Positions 39,671 to 49,263 of a stretch of 64,000 nt of DNA are shown one piece after another. A program made the position numbers and the translations under genes. Within the stretch, counting starts at the first letter, position 1. The number at the start of each line of letters is the position of its first letter. The notes under the pieces are model-generated. The model made no database searches, was not told the origin of the DNA, and saw only the letters and a program-made list of their open reading frames with translations. The DNA lies in contig NZ_AWUK01000010.1 of NCBI RefSeq assembly GCF_000499205.1, positions 1-64,000 on the forward strand, given 5' to 3'. Source of the DNA: Paenibacillus sp. MAEPY2 (GTDB taxonomy: Bacteria > Bacillota > Bacilli > Paenibacillales > Paenibacillaceae).

Positions 39671-41497
39671 ATGAAAAAGGGATTATTTTCACGGGGACTA
39701 TTTTTCACGATGATGTTGGTCTTTGTACTGGCGCTTGCGGCGTGCTCGGAGAAAGAGGCGGCAACACCAACGCCTTCTTCGAACACAGGGGAAACAAAGA
39801 CAGAGGAGAAGCCTACTAAAGAAGAGGGCGTTTACTCGATCGAAGATTTCAACAATGTCAAAACGAATGAAGGTACTGCTATTGAGGGTGGGTCCATCAC
39901 ATATGGACTGGTATCTGATACTGCGTTTGAAGGAACATTGAATTTTAACTTCTACTCCGGTAATCCGGATGCAATGGTTCTGCAATGGTTTGACGAAGGT
40001 TTGCTGACTTGGGATAAAGACTATGTATATACCAACGATGGTGCAGCAACGTATGAAACATCGGAAGATGGCAAAACGTTCACACTGACGATTCGTGATA
40101 ATGTAAACTGGCATGACGGCAAGCCTGTAACGGCTGAAGATTTACAGTTTGCTTATGAAGTGATCGGTAACAAGGCTTATGATGGCCCACGCTATGATTC
40201 CAACTTTACAAGTGTAGTAGGTATGGATGATTATCACGCTGGAAAAGCAAAAACGATCTCTGGGATCAAGGTTCTTAGCGAAAAACAAATCAGCATTACG
40301 TACAAGGAATCTACACCTTCCCTGCTGACAGGTGGCGTATGGACATATCCGCTGGCTAAACATATCTTCGGTGATATGGATGTAGCAAAAATGTCTTCTT
40401 CCAAAGAAGTACGTGAGAAACCAATCGGTTACGGTCCATTCAAAGTGGAAACAATCACTCCAGGTGAGTCTGTAACTTTCGTTAAAAATGATGACTACTG
40501 GCGTGGAGCTCCAAAACTGGACAAAGTGACTTTGAAAGTAATCAACCCAACAACGGTTGTTCAAGAATTGAAATCTGGCGGGGTAGACCTCGTGGATTCA
40601 TTCCCGACAGATCAATATAAAGACAATGCCAATATGTCCAACGTTGAATTCCTGGGTGCAATCGATCGTGCTTACACCTACATCGGTTTCAAACTGGGCA
40701 CATGGGACGCTGACAACGGCAAAGTTGTAACAAACCCAGATGCAAAAATGGCTGACAAAATCCTGCGTAAAGCAATGTGGCAGGCTGTAGATAACGACCA
40801 AGTTGGTAAACGTTTCTATAACGGTCTGCGTTGGAATGCAACAACCCTGATTCCACCGTCTCACCCAGAATTCCATGATTCCAACAATCCGGGTGTAACT
40901 TATGACCCAGAAGCAGCGAAGAAGTTGCTCGACGAAGCAGGTTACAAACTGGATGGAGAATTCCGTACGAAACCGGACGGTTCCCCACTTGAAATCAACT
41001 TCGTATCCATGACAGGTGGCGACACCGCTGAACCACTGGCACGTTACTACGTTCAGTCATGGGCTGCAATCGGTCTGAAAGTAAATCTGGAAATGGTTGA
41101 GTTCAACAATTTCTATGACCGTGTAGGTAATACAGGTAAAGACGATCCTAAAGTTGACGTGTATCAAGCTGCTTGGGGCGTAGGTATTGACGTAGATCCA
41201 GCAGGTCTGTATGGCCGTGATGCACTGTATAACTTCTCCAGATTCTCCAGCGAAGAAAACGACAAATTGCTGGCACAAGGTGTATCTGCTGAAGCGTTTG
41301 ACGTAGAAAAACGTAAAGAAATCTATAATCAATGGCAGCAGTACATGGTTGATGAAGTTCCTGTATTCCCGACACTGTACCGTGCTGTTGTAGCACCAGT
41401 GAACAAACGTGTAATGAACTACGCGATTGGTGATGGAACTGGCATTTACCTGAGCGATCTGGCAGTTAATGCGGATAAAGCTGCTGTAGCAGAATAA
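39671..41497 (+). CDS. Oligopeptide-binding lipoprotein (OppA/AppA-like)
   Basis: 608 residues from the ATG at 39671 with GGGAGGAAAG upstream. The lipobox LALAAC gives a lipid-anchored Cys near residue 23, followed by a Thr/Glu/Lys-rich linker. The SBP_bac_5 fold shows WHDGKPVTAEDLQFAYEV and KPIGYGPFKVE-like motifs (EKPIGYGPFKVE). It captures peptides outside the cell for the permease. Its AT content and codon choice look closer to highly expressed core genes than those of the first ATPase gene. Last gene of the operon. Confidence 0.93.
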   Translation: MKKGLFSRGLFFTMMLVFVLALAACSEKEAATPTPSSNTGETKTEEKPTKEEGVYSIEDFNNVKTNEGTAIEGGSITYGLVSDTAFEGTLNFNFYSGNPDAMVLQWFDEGLLTWDKDYVYTNDGAATYETSEDGKTFTLTIRDNVNWHDGKPVTAEDLQFAYEVIGNKAYDGPRYDSNFTSVVGMDDYHAGKAKTISGIKVLSEKQISITYKESTPSLLTGGVWTYPLAKHIFGDMDVAKMSSSKEVREKPIGYGPFKVETITPGESVTFVKNDDYWRGAPKLDKVTLKVINPTTVVQELKSGGVDLVDSFPTDQYKDNANMSNVEFLGAIDRAYTYIGFKLGTWDADNGKVVTNPDAKMADKILRKAMWQAVDNDQVGKRFYNGLRWNATTLIPPSHPEFHDSNNPGVTYDPEAAKKLLDEAGYKLDGEFRTKPDGSPLEINFVSMTGGDTAEPLARYYVQSWAAIGLKVNLEMVEFNNFYDRVGNTGKDDPKVDVYQAAWGVGIDVDPAGLYGRDALYNFSRFSSEENDKLLAQGVSAEAFDVEKRKEIYNQWQQYMVDEVPVFPTLYRAVVAPVNKRVMNYAIGDGTGIYLSDLAVNADKAAVAE

Positions 41498-41623
41498 TAA
41501 AAAAGCACTTGATCTATCACTAAGTGCCCTGGTTTCAGGAAAAGGTTACTCTCGATGATGTAGCAGCAATAAGGATTGGGGTCCTTTAAAGCGTTCGGTT
41601 GCTAGATCTAATGGATAAGATTC

Positions 41624-41679
41624 AAAAAACATGGATTCCGTACACTCTGGCATGGGGGTATGGGGTTCATGTTTTTTTT
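41624..41679 (+). terminator. Hairpin after the peptide transporter operon
   Basis: Arms AAAAAACATGGA and TTCATGTTTTTT flank a 30-base loop and end in eight Ts. A smaller GCACTT/AAGTGC hairpin without a T-run lies at 41505-41527. Confidence 0.6.
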
Positions 41680-41775
41680 GGTAACAAATAAATAAAAAAA
41701 ATTTAACTTTTTTTATAAAAATTGCAGACAAAATGCCTCTTCACTTCGTCTATATCTGTAAGAGGTGATTTTCTG

Positions 41776-42666
41776 ATGAAAAGATGGTGGATACGGGCAG
41801 GAATGCTGCTGGCTCTACTGGTCATTATATATTTGGGTTTAAAACCGGACATGCTGGTGGGCAAACCGGGAATTAAAGCTGAGTCGGCTGTATTAATGGA
41901 TATGAACTCGGAACAGATCTTGATCAATTTTAATGGTTCAGAGGAAATTGCCCCTGCAGGGATCAGTAAATTGATGACAGAACTGTTGGTCATGGAAGCG
42001 GTCATTAACGGAGAATTACGCTGGGATGACCCTGTTAATATCAGCCTGTATGCAAGTTCAGTAGGTGGCAGCCATCTGGGTTTGAAACAAGGGGAGCAAT
42101 TTACAGTACAGGAGCTATTCCAGATTGTAGCCGTCTATTCCGCAAATGACGCGGCTATAGCTCTGGCTGAACATATTAGTGGGACAGAGCAGACTTTTGC
42201 ACAAAAGATGAATCAGAAGGCTGCCGAGATCGGACTGTCTGACAAGACGGTGTTTACCAATGCAACAGGTTTAAGCGAAAAACTACTTGGTCCGAATCGT
42301 CCGAAGGACATACAAGGGCAGACTGTAATGACCGCTGTAGATGCATGCAAGCTTGCACGTTATCTGCTGAATAACTATCCCGAAATATTGAGAGTTTCCA
42401 GCCAAATGCAGGTGTCGATCCACCAAAAAGGAATGTACATGAGCAACACCAACTGGATGTTATCCTCGATCGGCGGGTCATACGCATACGACGGAAACGA
42501 TGGATTGAAGACCGGATATGATGAGGATTCTGGCTATCACTTCGTGGGTACGGCTGAGCGAAATGGTAAGCGGCTAATTTCAGTTGTATTAGGTTCAGAT
42601 AGTCGTGAGGGACGTTTTATCGAGACACGAAAGCTGTTCAATTATGGATTTTCCGGTTCAAAGTAA
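41776..42666 (+). CDS. D-alanyl-D-alanine carboxypeptidase homologue lacking the catalytic serine
   Basis: 296 residues from the ATG at 41776 with AGAGGTGATT upstream. One N-terminal membrane helix precedes a DacF/DacB-like (S11) domain. The SxN motif (YSANDAAIALAEH) and KTG motif (DGLKTGYDEDSGY) are intact. The SxxK motif, which should read PASxTK, is instead PAGISK: Gly62 replaces the nucleophilic Ser while Lys65 remains. The codon is GGG (41959-41961), so it is not one substitution from the common Ser codons except AGG-type changes. It is likely a non-catalytic sensor or scaffold, or inactive. It lies alone between the transporter and an exported peptidase. Confidence 0.88.
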   Translation: MKRWWIRAGMLLALLVIIYLGLKPDMLVGKPGIKAESAVLMDMNSEQILINFNGSEEIAPAGISKLMTELLVMEAVINGELRWDDPVNISLYASSVGGSHLGLKQGEQFTVQELFQIVAVYSANDAAIALAEHISGTEQTFAQKMNQKAAEIGLSDKTVFTNATGLSEKLLGPNRPKDIQGQTVMTAVDACKLARYLLNNYPEILRVSSQMQVSIHQKGMYMSNTNWMLSSIGGSYAYDGNDGLKTGYDEDSGYHFVGTAERNGKRLISVVLGSDSREGRFIETRKLFNYGFSGSK

Positions 42667-42777
42667 GGGGGAATGGAACTTCGGAGGGCTATGCTGTTAA
42701 CCTATGGTTGACCATGGTAAAATAATTTACGTATAGTTCCAAATTATTATGTAATTTACTTTAAAGGGGGAAATGAT

Positions 42778-45210
42778 TTGAAAGCAATAAGTAAAAAGGT
42801 ATATGCTCTCACCCTTAGCATGGCGATGTCAATCGCTTTGATTCCACCAGCGGTCCAGGCAGCAGAAGCGGTGAAGCCTACGGCCACAGTTGCTGAGTCC
42901 ATTGCTTCGAAGGCAACACAGACATTACAGCAACTGGGATACATAGATGGCACAACAGATGGAATGAAAGAATCACAAACGCCAATTACGCGTGCTCAGG
43001 CGGCAATCATCCTGCAGCGTGTACTTCAACTGGATGCTCCAGCGACTCTTACAGGTTTCGCAGATGTATTGGCTAAGGATGAAGCTGCTCCTGCCATTTA
43101 CGCCCTGAAGCAAAGTGGTCTTATACAAGGACAAGCCAAAGGATACGCACCAGATGCACCTCTAACAAGAGCACAGATGGCATCGTTATTTACTCGGGCG
43201 TTCGAACTGAAAGATAATGGAATTCAGGTTGTATACAGTGATATGGCGCAGATTCCGAAGGTACATACGGAGGATGCCATTCGTCTGAAACAGCATTTTA
43301 TTATCGAAGGCAGTGCGTTTAACGCCAAAAATTCGGTGACCCATGGCGAGTTCGCTGATGCGCTGTATCTCGCTCTTGGACTTGATGTGCAGTCAGAAGG
43401 CCTCACACCGCTGGAAGACTTCTTCAAACAGCCGGCTCAAGCAGCATTCCAAATGTCTCCGGATGGTAAACATCTGGCCTACATGGAGCCTTGGAACAAC
43501 CGAATGAATATTGTGGTGAAAGAGAATGGTCAGGACAAGTCGGTACGTATCACGAGTGAGACTGAGCGCAGTATAGCCGCATTTGTATGGGCGACAAAGG
43601 ATAAGCTGTTGTATGTCAAGGATGAGGCAGGGGATGAGAACTATCATATTTATGTAACGGATATGGATGGTAAGAACAGTAAGGATCTGACGCCCTATCC
43701 GAATACAAGGGCGATCCTGGTAGACTCCCTGGAGAATATTCCGGATGAGATTCTGGTAGGCATGAACAAACGAGATCCGCGGATCTTTGACGTGTACCGG
43801 ATTAACATCAAGACAGGTGAGGCGGTGCTTGCTGCGGAGAACCCGGGCAATATTACGGGCTGGCTTACGGACCATGAGGGTAAAATCCGTGTGGCCATAT
43901 CCAGTGATGGTAATGTCTCTTCGTTGATGTATCGTGAATCGGAAGATAAACCATTCGAAAACTTGATGACCACCAAGCTCGGAGAAACATTTGCTCCGGT
44001 GATGTTCACGTATGATAACAAAAACATCTATGCTGTATCCAATCTGGAACGGGATAAAACAGCTATCGTAGAATACAGCCCAAGCAGCAAAAAAGTAACG
44101 AAAACCATCTATCAAAACAAAGACGTGGATGTATCCAGTTTCGTTCCTTCCAAAGAAAAAGGAACCATCCTTGCAGCTATTTATGAGACGGACAAGATGA
44201 ACTATGAATACTTCGACAATGATTTCAAAAAATTGATGCAGGAGCTTCAGGCAAAGGTTCCGGGTAAAGAAGTAAGTATCTCAAACATGAGTGAAGAAGG
44301 TCAGGTTCTGTTCGTAGCGTATAGCGATAAATCGATGGGTACGTATTACTTCTATGATTCCAAGACGGGTAAGCTCGATAAATTAGCTGACGCGGCACCT
44401 TGGATTGATGAGAGTAAAATGTCGGATGTAAAACCCATTACGTACAAGTCGCGGGACGGCTTAACACTTCATGGTTATCTGACGCTCCCCCAAGGGGCCG
44501 AGGCTGCCCAATTGCCACTGGTTGTTGTTCCACATGGTGGACCTTGGGCCCGTGACTCGTGGGGCTTTAATCCGGAAATTCAATTTCTCGCAAGCCGGGG
44601 CTACGCGGTACTACAGGTGAATTTCCGTGGGTCTACTGGATACGGCAAGGAATTCCTGGATGCCGGGAACAAAGAGTGGGGTAAAGCGATGCAGAACGAC
44701 CTCACAGACGGCGTGAATTGGCTGGTAGAAGAGGGAACGGTTGATGCGAAGCGTGTAGCCATCTATGGTGGATCTTATGGTGGTTATGCAGCCCTGGCAG
44801 GACTGGCATTCACACCGGAAGTGTATGCGGCAGGAATTAGCTATGTTGGACCTTCCAATCTGTTCACGCTGCTGGATTCACTGCCACCTTACTGGGAATC
44901 GGAGCGCAACATGTTCTATGAACGGATGGGTGATCCGGTGAAAGACAAGGAGCTGCTGACAGCTGTTTCACCACTGTTCCATATTGATCAGATGAAAGCC
45001 CCATTGTTCGTGGTTCAGGGCGCAAATGATCCACGTGTCAAACAGGCCGAGTCTGATCAGATCGTGGAGGCTCTGCGCAAGCGTGGCGTGGATGTGCCTT
45101 ATATGTTAAAAGCAAATGAAGGACATGGCTTCGGCAATGTTGAAAATCAATTGGATTTATATCGTGCGATTGAGAAATTCCTGAACCGCCACCTGATGCA
45201 GCAATCGTAG
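42778..45210 (+). CDS. SLH-domain S9 prolyl oligopeptidase-family peptidase
   Basis: 810 residues, TTG start behind AAAGGGGG. A signal peptide (to about residue 30, PAVQAAEA) is followed by three S-layer-homology repeats (residues about 40-205, each with an ITRAQAA- or LTRAQMA-type motif). A beta-propeller (TolB-like, about 215-530) follows, then an alpha/beta-hydrolase domain. The catalytic serine lies in YGGSYGGYAAL, the Asp in QGANDPRVKQAE and the His in NEGHGFGN. SLH repeats attach it to the cell wall polymer, so it should cleave peptides or esters at the surface. Confidence 0.88.
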   Translation: MKAISKKVYALTLSMAMSIALIPPAVQAAEAVKPTATVAESIASKATQTLQQLGYIDGTTDGMKESQTPITRAQAAIILQRVLQLDAPATLTGFADVLAKDEAAPAIYALKQSGLIQGQAKGYAPDAPLTRAQMASLFTRAFELKDNGIQVVYSDMAQIPKVHTEDAIRLKQHFIIEGSAFNAKNSVTHGEFADALYLALGLDVQSEGLTPLEDFFKQPAQAAFQMSPDGKHLAYMEPWNNRMNIVVKENGQDKSVRITSETERSIAAFVWATKDKLLYVKDEAGDENYHIYVTDMDGKNSKDLTPYPNTRAILVDSLENIPDEILVGMNKRDPRIFDVYRINIKTGEAVLAAENPGNITGWLTDHEGKIRVAISSDGNVSSLMYRESEDKPFENLMTTKLGETFAPVMFTYDNKNIYAVSNLERDKTAIVEYSPSSKKVTKTIYQNKDVDVSSFVPSKEKGTILAAIYETDKMNYEYFDNDFKKLMQELQAKVPGKEVSISNMSEEGQVLFVAYSDKSMGTYYFYDSKTGKLDKLADAAPWIDESKMSDVKPITYKSRDGLTLHGYLTLPQGAEAAQLPLVVVPHGGPWARDSWGFNPEIQFLASRGYAVLQVNFRGSTGYGKEFLDAGNKEWGKAMQNDLTDGVNWLVEEGTVDAKRVAIYGGSYGGYAALAGLAFTPEVYAAGISYVGPSNLFTLLDSLPPYWESERNMFYERMGDPVKDKELLTAVSPLFHIDQMKAPLFVVQGANDPRVKQAESDQIVEALRKRGVDVPYMLKANEGHGFGNVENQLDLYRAIEKFLNRHLMQQS

Positions 45211-45227
45211 TTTAGTTCAACAAGAAG

Positions 45228-45268
45228 GCCGTCCCACAGGTTCTAATTAACCGGAGGGACGGCTTTTT
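45228..45268 (+). terminator. Terminator of the SLH-peptidase gene
   Basis: GCCGTCCC/GGGACGGC arms with a 20-base loop and five Ts. Confidence 0.85.
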
Positions 45269-45330
45269 GTTGTGGAGTAGGGTGTTGAATGAACGTGGTG
45301 TCCAAAATGGGTTCCAAGCATATCAACAAA

Positions 45331-45375
45331 TTGACATATGGGATGATTGTATTTTAAAATGACCAATGAGTCATT
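45331..45375 (+). promoter_or_regulatory. MFS exporter promoter with palindromic operator
   Basis: TTGACA (45331-45336), 18-base spacer, TAAAAT (45355-45360). The inverted repeat AATGAC-CAATGA-GTCATT (45358-45375) overlaps the -10 and the start site, as TetR- or MarR-type operators do. No such regulator is encoded in the window. Confidence 0.65.
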
Positions 45376-45457
45376 ATTGTTCGGTTTAGTTTAATATATA
45401 TGTATCATTACAGCCTTACACTACTGGATTGCAATCTGATCGGGGAGGAAACATGTG

Positions 45458-47050
45458 ATGCAAAAACAAATGAAATGGCCGCTTATCCTATTTGCTATCG
45501 GGGTGTTTATGGCTGCGCTGGATAACGGAATTATCACCTCGTCCCTAACCACTCTAAATGCATCGTTTGGCGTGTCGCCGACGTGGGGAGCATGGACAAT
45601 TACCCTCTATACGCTTGGACTCGCGGTGAGTGTGCCGATTGCAGGCAAGCTTTCCGACCGTTATGGACGCAAGAAGCTGTTTCTGATTGAAGTAGCTTTG
45701 TTCGGAATCGGGTCTTTACTCGTTGCGCTAAGCACATCGTTTACCTTCTTCCTGATGGCTCGTGTCATCCAAGCGTTGGGTGGTGGCGGGATATTTATCA
45801 TTGCGAGCTCTTACGTATTAAGCAAGTTCCCAGCGGAGCGTCAGGGCACAGCCTTGGGTCTTCTGGGAGGGATGAACGGGGTTGCCGCGATTCTTGGGCC
45901 GAATATTGGTGCCTTTATCCTCGATATCACGGGGAATTGGCATTGGTTGTTCTTGATCAATGTACCGATCGCCATTTTGCTGTTTATTGCAGGTATTCGT
46001 TATATTCATGAAGAACAGGAGTTGAGCCGTAAGGCGGTGGACTGGAGCGGTATAGCGGTCCTGACGCTGGGTGTGCTCAGTCTGATGTACAGCTTCAGCA
46101 ATCTGGATGGCGTAAATATGCTGCAAAGTCTTGGCTCGCCGATGTTCTATGGCTTTTTCCTGGCAGGTGTGGTCGTTCTGGTTCTCTTCTACTTTCTTGA
46201 AAAAAGGCTTGAAGGATCACAACGTGAACCTGTTGTATCTACACAGCTTCTGGGCATTGCGTCCTTTCGTTGGACGCTGCTGATTGCCTTTTTCTCCGGA
46301 GCCATTCTGGCATCCGTGATCTTCATTCCAGGCTTTGTTGAGCAATACCTCGGGGTATCCAACACAGCCTCCGGCTACTGGTTTACGCCGCTTGCACTGG
46401 CTTCGGGAATTGGTGCAGGGGGTGGGGGTTATCTGGTTGACCGCAAAGGGCCAATCTGGACCTTATCCGTGGCAGGAGTGCTGTCGGCTATCGGTTTTCT
46501 GCTCTTCCCGCTGTGGGTAGAGCATATCTGGCAATTCGTAATTGCGAGTGTGCTCGTGGGGGTCGGCTTCGGTATGATGCTGGGAGCTCCGGTGAACGTG
46601 CTCGTTACCGAACAGGCGGGTGAGAACAACAAAGGTATTGCGGTGGCGACCAGTTCCTTGTTCCGTCAGATGGCTATGGCAATCGCGCCAACCATTTTTG
46701 CCGGCTTTCTGGCTCGTTCCTTCTCCAACCTGGGATCCAATATTCAACAAGGTCTCGCAGATCAGGGCATTCAGGTGCCACCCGAAGCGCTTCAACAATA
46801 TGCATCTGGTGGCAGCGCAGCTTCAGGAAGCGATATTTCCAGCATAACCGAAGGACTCTCTCAAATTCCGGATTCGGGCATTCGAGATGTGCTGCTACAG
46901 GCTCTGCATCAGACAACCGGTGAGGGGTATAGTGGGCTGTTCTGGTCTGCGGTCATTTTCAGTGTGCTCACGCTGGTGGCTGCGCTTATTACAGGACGTC
47001 AGCGTCATAAAGAGAAACGGAATCTTGTAGAGACCGCATCAACAAACTGA
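45458..47050 (+). CDS. MFS drug-efflux transporter (DHA2, 14-helix type)
   Basis: 530 residues from the ATG at 45458 (GGGGAGGAA upstream; GTG at 45455 possible). About 14 membrane helices are predicted by eye. The MFS motif A appears as GKLSDRYGRKKLF and motif C as LGLLGGMNGVAAILGPNIGAFI, the antiporter signature. EmrB/QacA-like members expel drugs and amphipathic compounds using the proton gradient. Substrate unknown. Confidence 0.88.
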   Translation: MQKQMKWPLILFAIGVFMAALDNGIITSSLTTLNASFGVSPTWGAWTITLYTLGLAVSVPIAGKLSDRYGRKKLFLIEVALFGIGSLLVALSTSFTFFLMARVIQALGGGGIFIIASSYVLSKFPAERQGTALGLLGGMNGVAAILGPNIGAFILDITGNWHWLFLINVPIAILLFIAGIRYIHEEQELSRKAVDWSGIAVLTLGVLSLMYSFSNLDGVNMLQSLGSPMFYGFFLAGVVVLVLFYFLEKRLEGSQREPVVSTQLLGIASFRWTLLIAFFSGAILASVIFIPGFVEQYLGVSNTASGYWFTPLALASGIGAGGGGYLVDRKGPIWTLSVAGVLSAIGFLLFPLWVEHIWQFVIASVLVGVGFGMMLGAPVNVLVTEQAGENNKGIAVATSSLFRQMAMAIAPTIFAGFLARSFSNLGSNIQQGLADQGIQVPPEALQQYASGGSAASGSDISSITEGLSQIPDSGIRDVLLQALHQTTGEGYSGLFWSAVIFSVLTLVAALITGRQRHKEKRNLVETASTN

Positions 47051-47070
47051 ATGGTTGGACATTCCACATC

Positions 47071-47117
47071 AAGAGAACAGTGCTCTTTTTGCCAGTAAAA
47101 AAGGGGGCTGTTCTTTT
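47071..47117 (+). terminator. MFS gene terminator
   Basis: AAGAGAACAG/CTGTTCTTTT arms with a loop of about 27 bases. Confidence 0.65.
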
Positions 47118-47369
47118 CAATTTAACCGTATTGTAACTTTTCATCATCCAGCAATGATTACAATAGAACGAGCGTGAGCGGCGTTTTCTTTTCAGATAGA
47201 GAAAACTTCAGAGAACACCGTGTCACAAGCCAATCCGCACGTTTAATGGTAATTATATAAGTTGAACAAATAATTAAAACTGGACCATTGCGGGGTCAGG
47301 ACAAGTTATATTCAGCTTATATAGAGGCAGTATCGAATTTCATTTTGACAGTGAAGAAGGAATCGATGG

Positions 47370-48404
47370 ATGAAAAGCAGAACTAAAGATAAGAAGAAGA
47401 AAAGAAGAAAAGGTCTATATATAACGCTCGTTTCGCTCGTTGTTTTGTTAATCGGGGGCTATTTGTTTCGTCAGCAGCTTGCTGTAGCAGCCTTCGATCT
47501 GTTTCTCGCTGGTTCAGTTGAAGATCAGTTGTCCCGTTCCTATGTTCCCCAGGAGGGTAACAATACGCCAGATCCAACCGTATATCGCAAAGAACCGTTC
47601 TCGGTGCTGCTGCTTGGTTCGGACAAACGTGCTTATGAGAAAACACGTGGACGCTCTGACACGGTCATCTATGCCGTTGTTCGTCCGAAAGAATCCCGTG
47701 TACTTCTGGTATCCATTCCGCGTGATACCTATGTTCAGATTGTTGGCCGTGATGCCAACAAGGATGGCGAGGATGATTATGACAAGCTTGCGCATGCCTA
47801 CGCCTTCGGTGGGGAGAATATGTCTATCAATACGGTGGAGAAGTTTCTCGATGCGGATGTAGGCTACTATGCAACGATTAACTTTGACGGGATCAAAAAA
47901 GTCGTTGATGCACTTGGTGGCGTGAAGCTGCCGATCGATGAGGACATTGTGAACAAGAATCCGGAACATGTGCAGTTCACGATAGAAGGCGGCAAGCCGA
48001 TCTATGACGGACAGGAAGCACTTTACTATGTGAGATACCGCGAGGATAGCGATTTTAATCGGACCAAGCGGCAGCAAATCTTCCTGAATGCGATGGCGAA
48101 TGAGATGCTTAATCTGAATGCCATCAGCAAAATTCCGGAATTGATTCAGATTATGGGAGACAGCTTCCAGACGGATATGCAGCCTTCCTTCATTATTGAT
48201 CTGGCCAAACAGGTACTGACGCAGGAAAAACCGCAAATCTCAAGCTTCACTATCTTGGGCGAAGGGATGCGGAAAGACGGAATTTATTACGGCAAGGCAG
48301 ATGAGAAAGACGTCCAATATGCCAAAGAGCTGATTAACAACTGGATGGATGAATCGACCCCAGCCGGTGAAGTGATGATTCCTGACCGGCAGAAGATCGA
48401 ATAA
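47370..48404 (+). CDS. LytR-CpsA-Psr (LCP) family protein
   Basis: 344 residues. A very basic cytoplasmic start (KDKKKKRRKG) precedes one membrane helix (residues about 15-35), then the extracellular LCP domain: FSVLLLGSDKR, GRSDTVIYAVV, VLLVSIPRDTYVQI, ALYYVRYREDSDFNRTKRQQIF. The Arg and Asp residues that bind the polyprenyl pyrophosphate are present. LCP enzymes attach teichoic acids or other anionic glycopolymers to peptidoglycan. A 319-base spacer (47051-47369) lies upstream with no other gene. Confidence 0.92.
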   Translation: MKSRTKDKKKKRRKGLYITLVSLVVLLIGGYLFRQQLAVAAFDLFLAGSVEDQLSRSYVPQEGNNTPDPTVYRKEPFSVLLLGSDKRAYEKTRGRSDTVIYAVVRPKESRVLLVSIPRDTYVQIVGRDANKDGEDDYDKLAHAYAFGGENMSINTVEKFLDADVGYYATINFDGIKKVVDALGGVKLPIDEDIVNKNPEHVQFTIEGGKPIYDGQEALYYVRYREDSDFNRTKRQQIFLNAMANEMLNLNAISKIPELIQIMGDSFQTDMQPSFIIDLAKQVLTQEKPQISSFTILGEGMRKDGIYYGKADEKDVQYAKELINNWMDESTPAGEVMIPDRQKIE

Positions 48405-48440
48405 CCAATTCCATACAGGTGTTATGTTTCAGAGAATGAT

Positions 48441-48476
48441 CAGCAGTGCGTTTATTGGCGGACTGCTGTTTTTTTT
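48441..48476 (+). terminator. LCP gene terminator
   Basis: CAGCAGT/ACTGCTG hairpin followed by eight Ts. Confidence 0.85.
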
Positions 48477-48592
48477 CTTTGTAGAAGGAATTGAATGTTG
48501 TCCTTTTGGAACATCTGGCGTTCTGATTCGTATGATATAAGTTGAGTGAGATAAGCTGAATGATGAAATTCACAAGGAGGATACGTACGGGT

Positions 48593-49018
48593 ATGAACAT
48601 CGCATTTTTTTTGCTGCCCAAACAGGAAGTTACATGTGTAACGTCGGATTCTACTCTGCGGCAAACGCTGGAACGGATGGAATATCATCGGTTCACGGCG
48701 GTGCCCATTTTGAATAAGGAAGGCAAGTATATTGGAACGGTAACTGAGGGTGACCTGTTGTGGTATATGAAGAACTCCGAGGGAAAGATCTCATTTGAAA
48801 ACGCTTCAAAATTTTTGCTCAAAGACGTCCCACTTCGCCTGGATATCAAGCCCGTATCCATTGAAGCCAATATGGAGGACTTGATTAATCTGGCCAAGGT
48901 TCAGAACTTTGTGCCGGTGGTCGATGATATGGAGCGCTTCATTGGTATCGTAAGACGGAGTCAGATTATTGAATATTGCGAAGGCATTGTAGCGAAGGAA
49001 TCCATGAAAGTGAAGTAG
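48593..49018 (+). CDS. CBS-pair domain protein
   Basis: 141 residues from the ATG at 48593 with AAGGAGG 12 bases upstream; an earlier ATG (48560) is possible. Two CBS motifs fill the protein: LRQTLERMEYHRFTAVPILNKEGKYIGTVTEGDLLWYM and IEANMEDLINLAKVQNFVPVVDDMERFIGIVRRSQIIEYC. CBS pairs bind adenine nucleotides, including c-di-AMP in some Firmicute proteins. No partner domain is attached. Role unknown, but gdpP, a c-di-AMP hydrolase, is 1.5 kb downstream. Confidence 0.85.
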   Translation: MNIAFFLLPKQEVTCVTSDSTLRQTLERMEYHRFTAVPILNKEGKYIGTVTEGDLLWYMKNSEGKISFENASKFLLKDVPLRLDIKPVSIEANMEDLINLAKVQNFVPVVDDMERFIGIVRRSQIIEYCEGIVAKESMKVK

Positions 49019-49151
49019 CCGAAAACAAATTTCAATATTGTTGCAACCGCGTGGATAATCACAGCCGTCCGGTATCATGTTAAACTTAAGAAGAGCTGAA
49101 CAAGATCGAAATTAAATGAATTTTCCAAGTTAAAATGCGAATTCGTTGTAT

Positions 49152-49229
49152 GGGGTCCCCGCAAAGTTCCTAAAATGAGTTTCGGAGGACTTCTCCGCTT
49201 TTTGGGTAATTTTGCGGCCCCCCTTTTTA
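49152..49229 (+). ncRNA. Structured element upstream of the MazG-like gene
   Basis: A left arm GGGGTCCCCGCAAAGTT (49153-49169) can pair imperfectly with AATTTTGCGGCCCCCC (49209-49222), enclosing an inner hairpin CGGAG/CTCCG. It ends in five Ts. It may be a terminator or attenuator, a structured RNA, or a dispersed repeat. I do not recognise it as a known riboswitch. Confidence 0.4.
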
Positions 49230-49263
49230 TGCTATAATGGAGAATAAAGCTTTTTCGGGGAGA

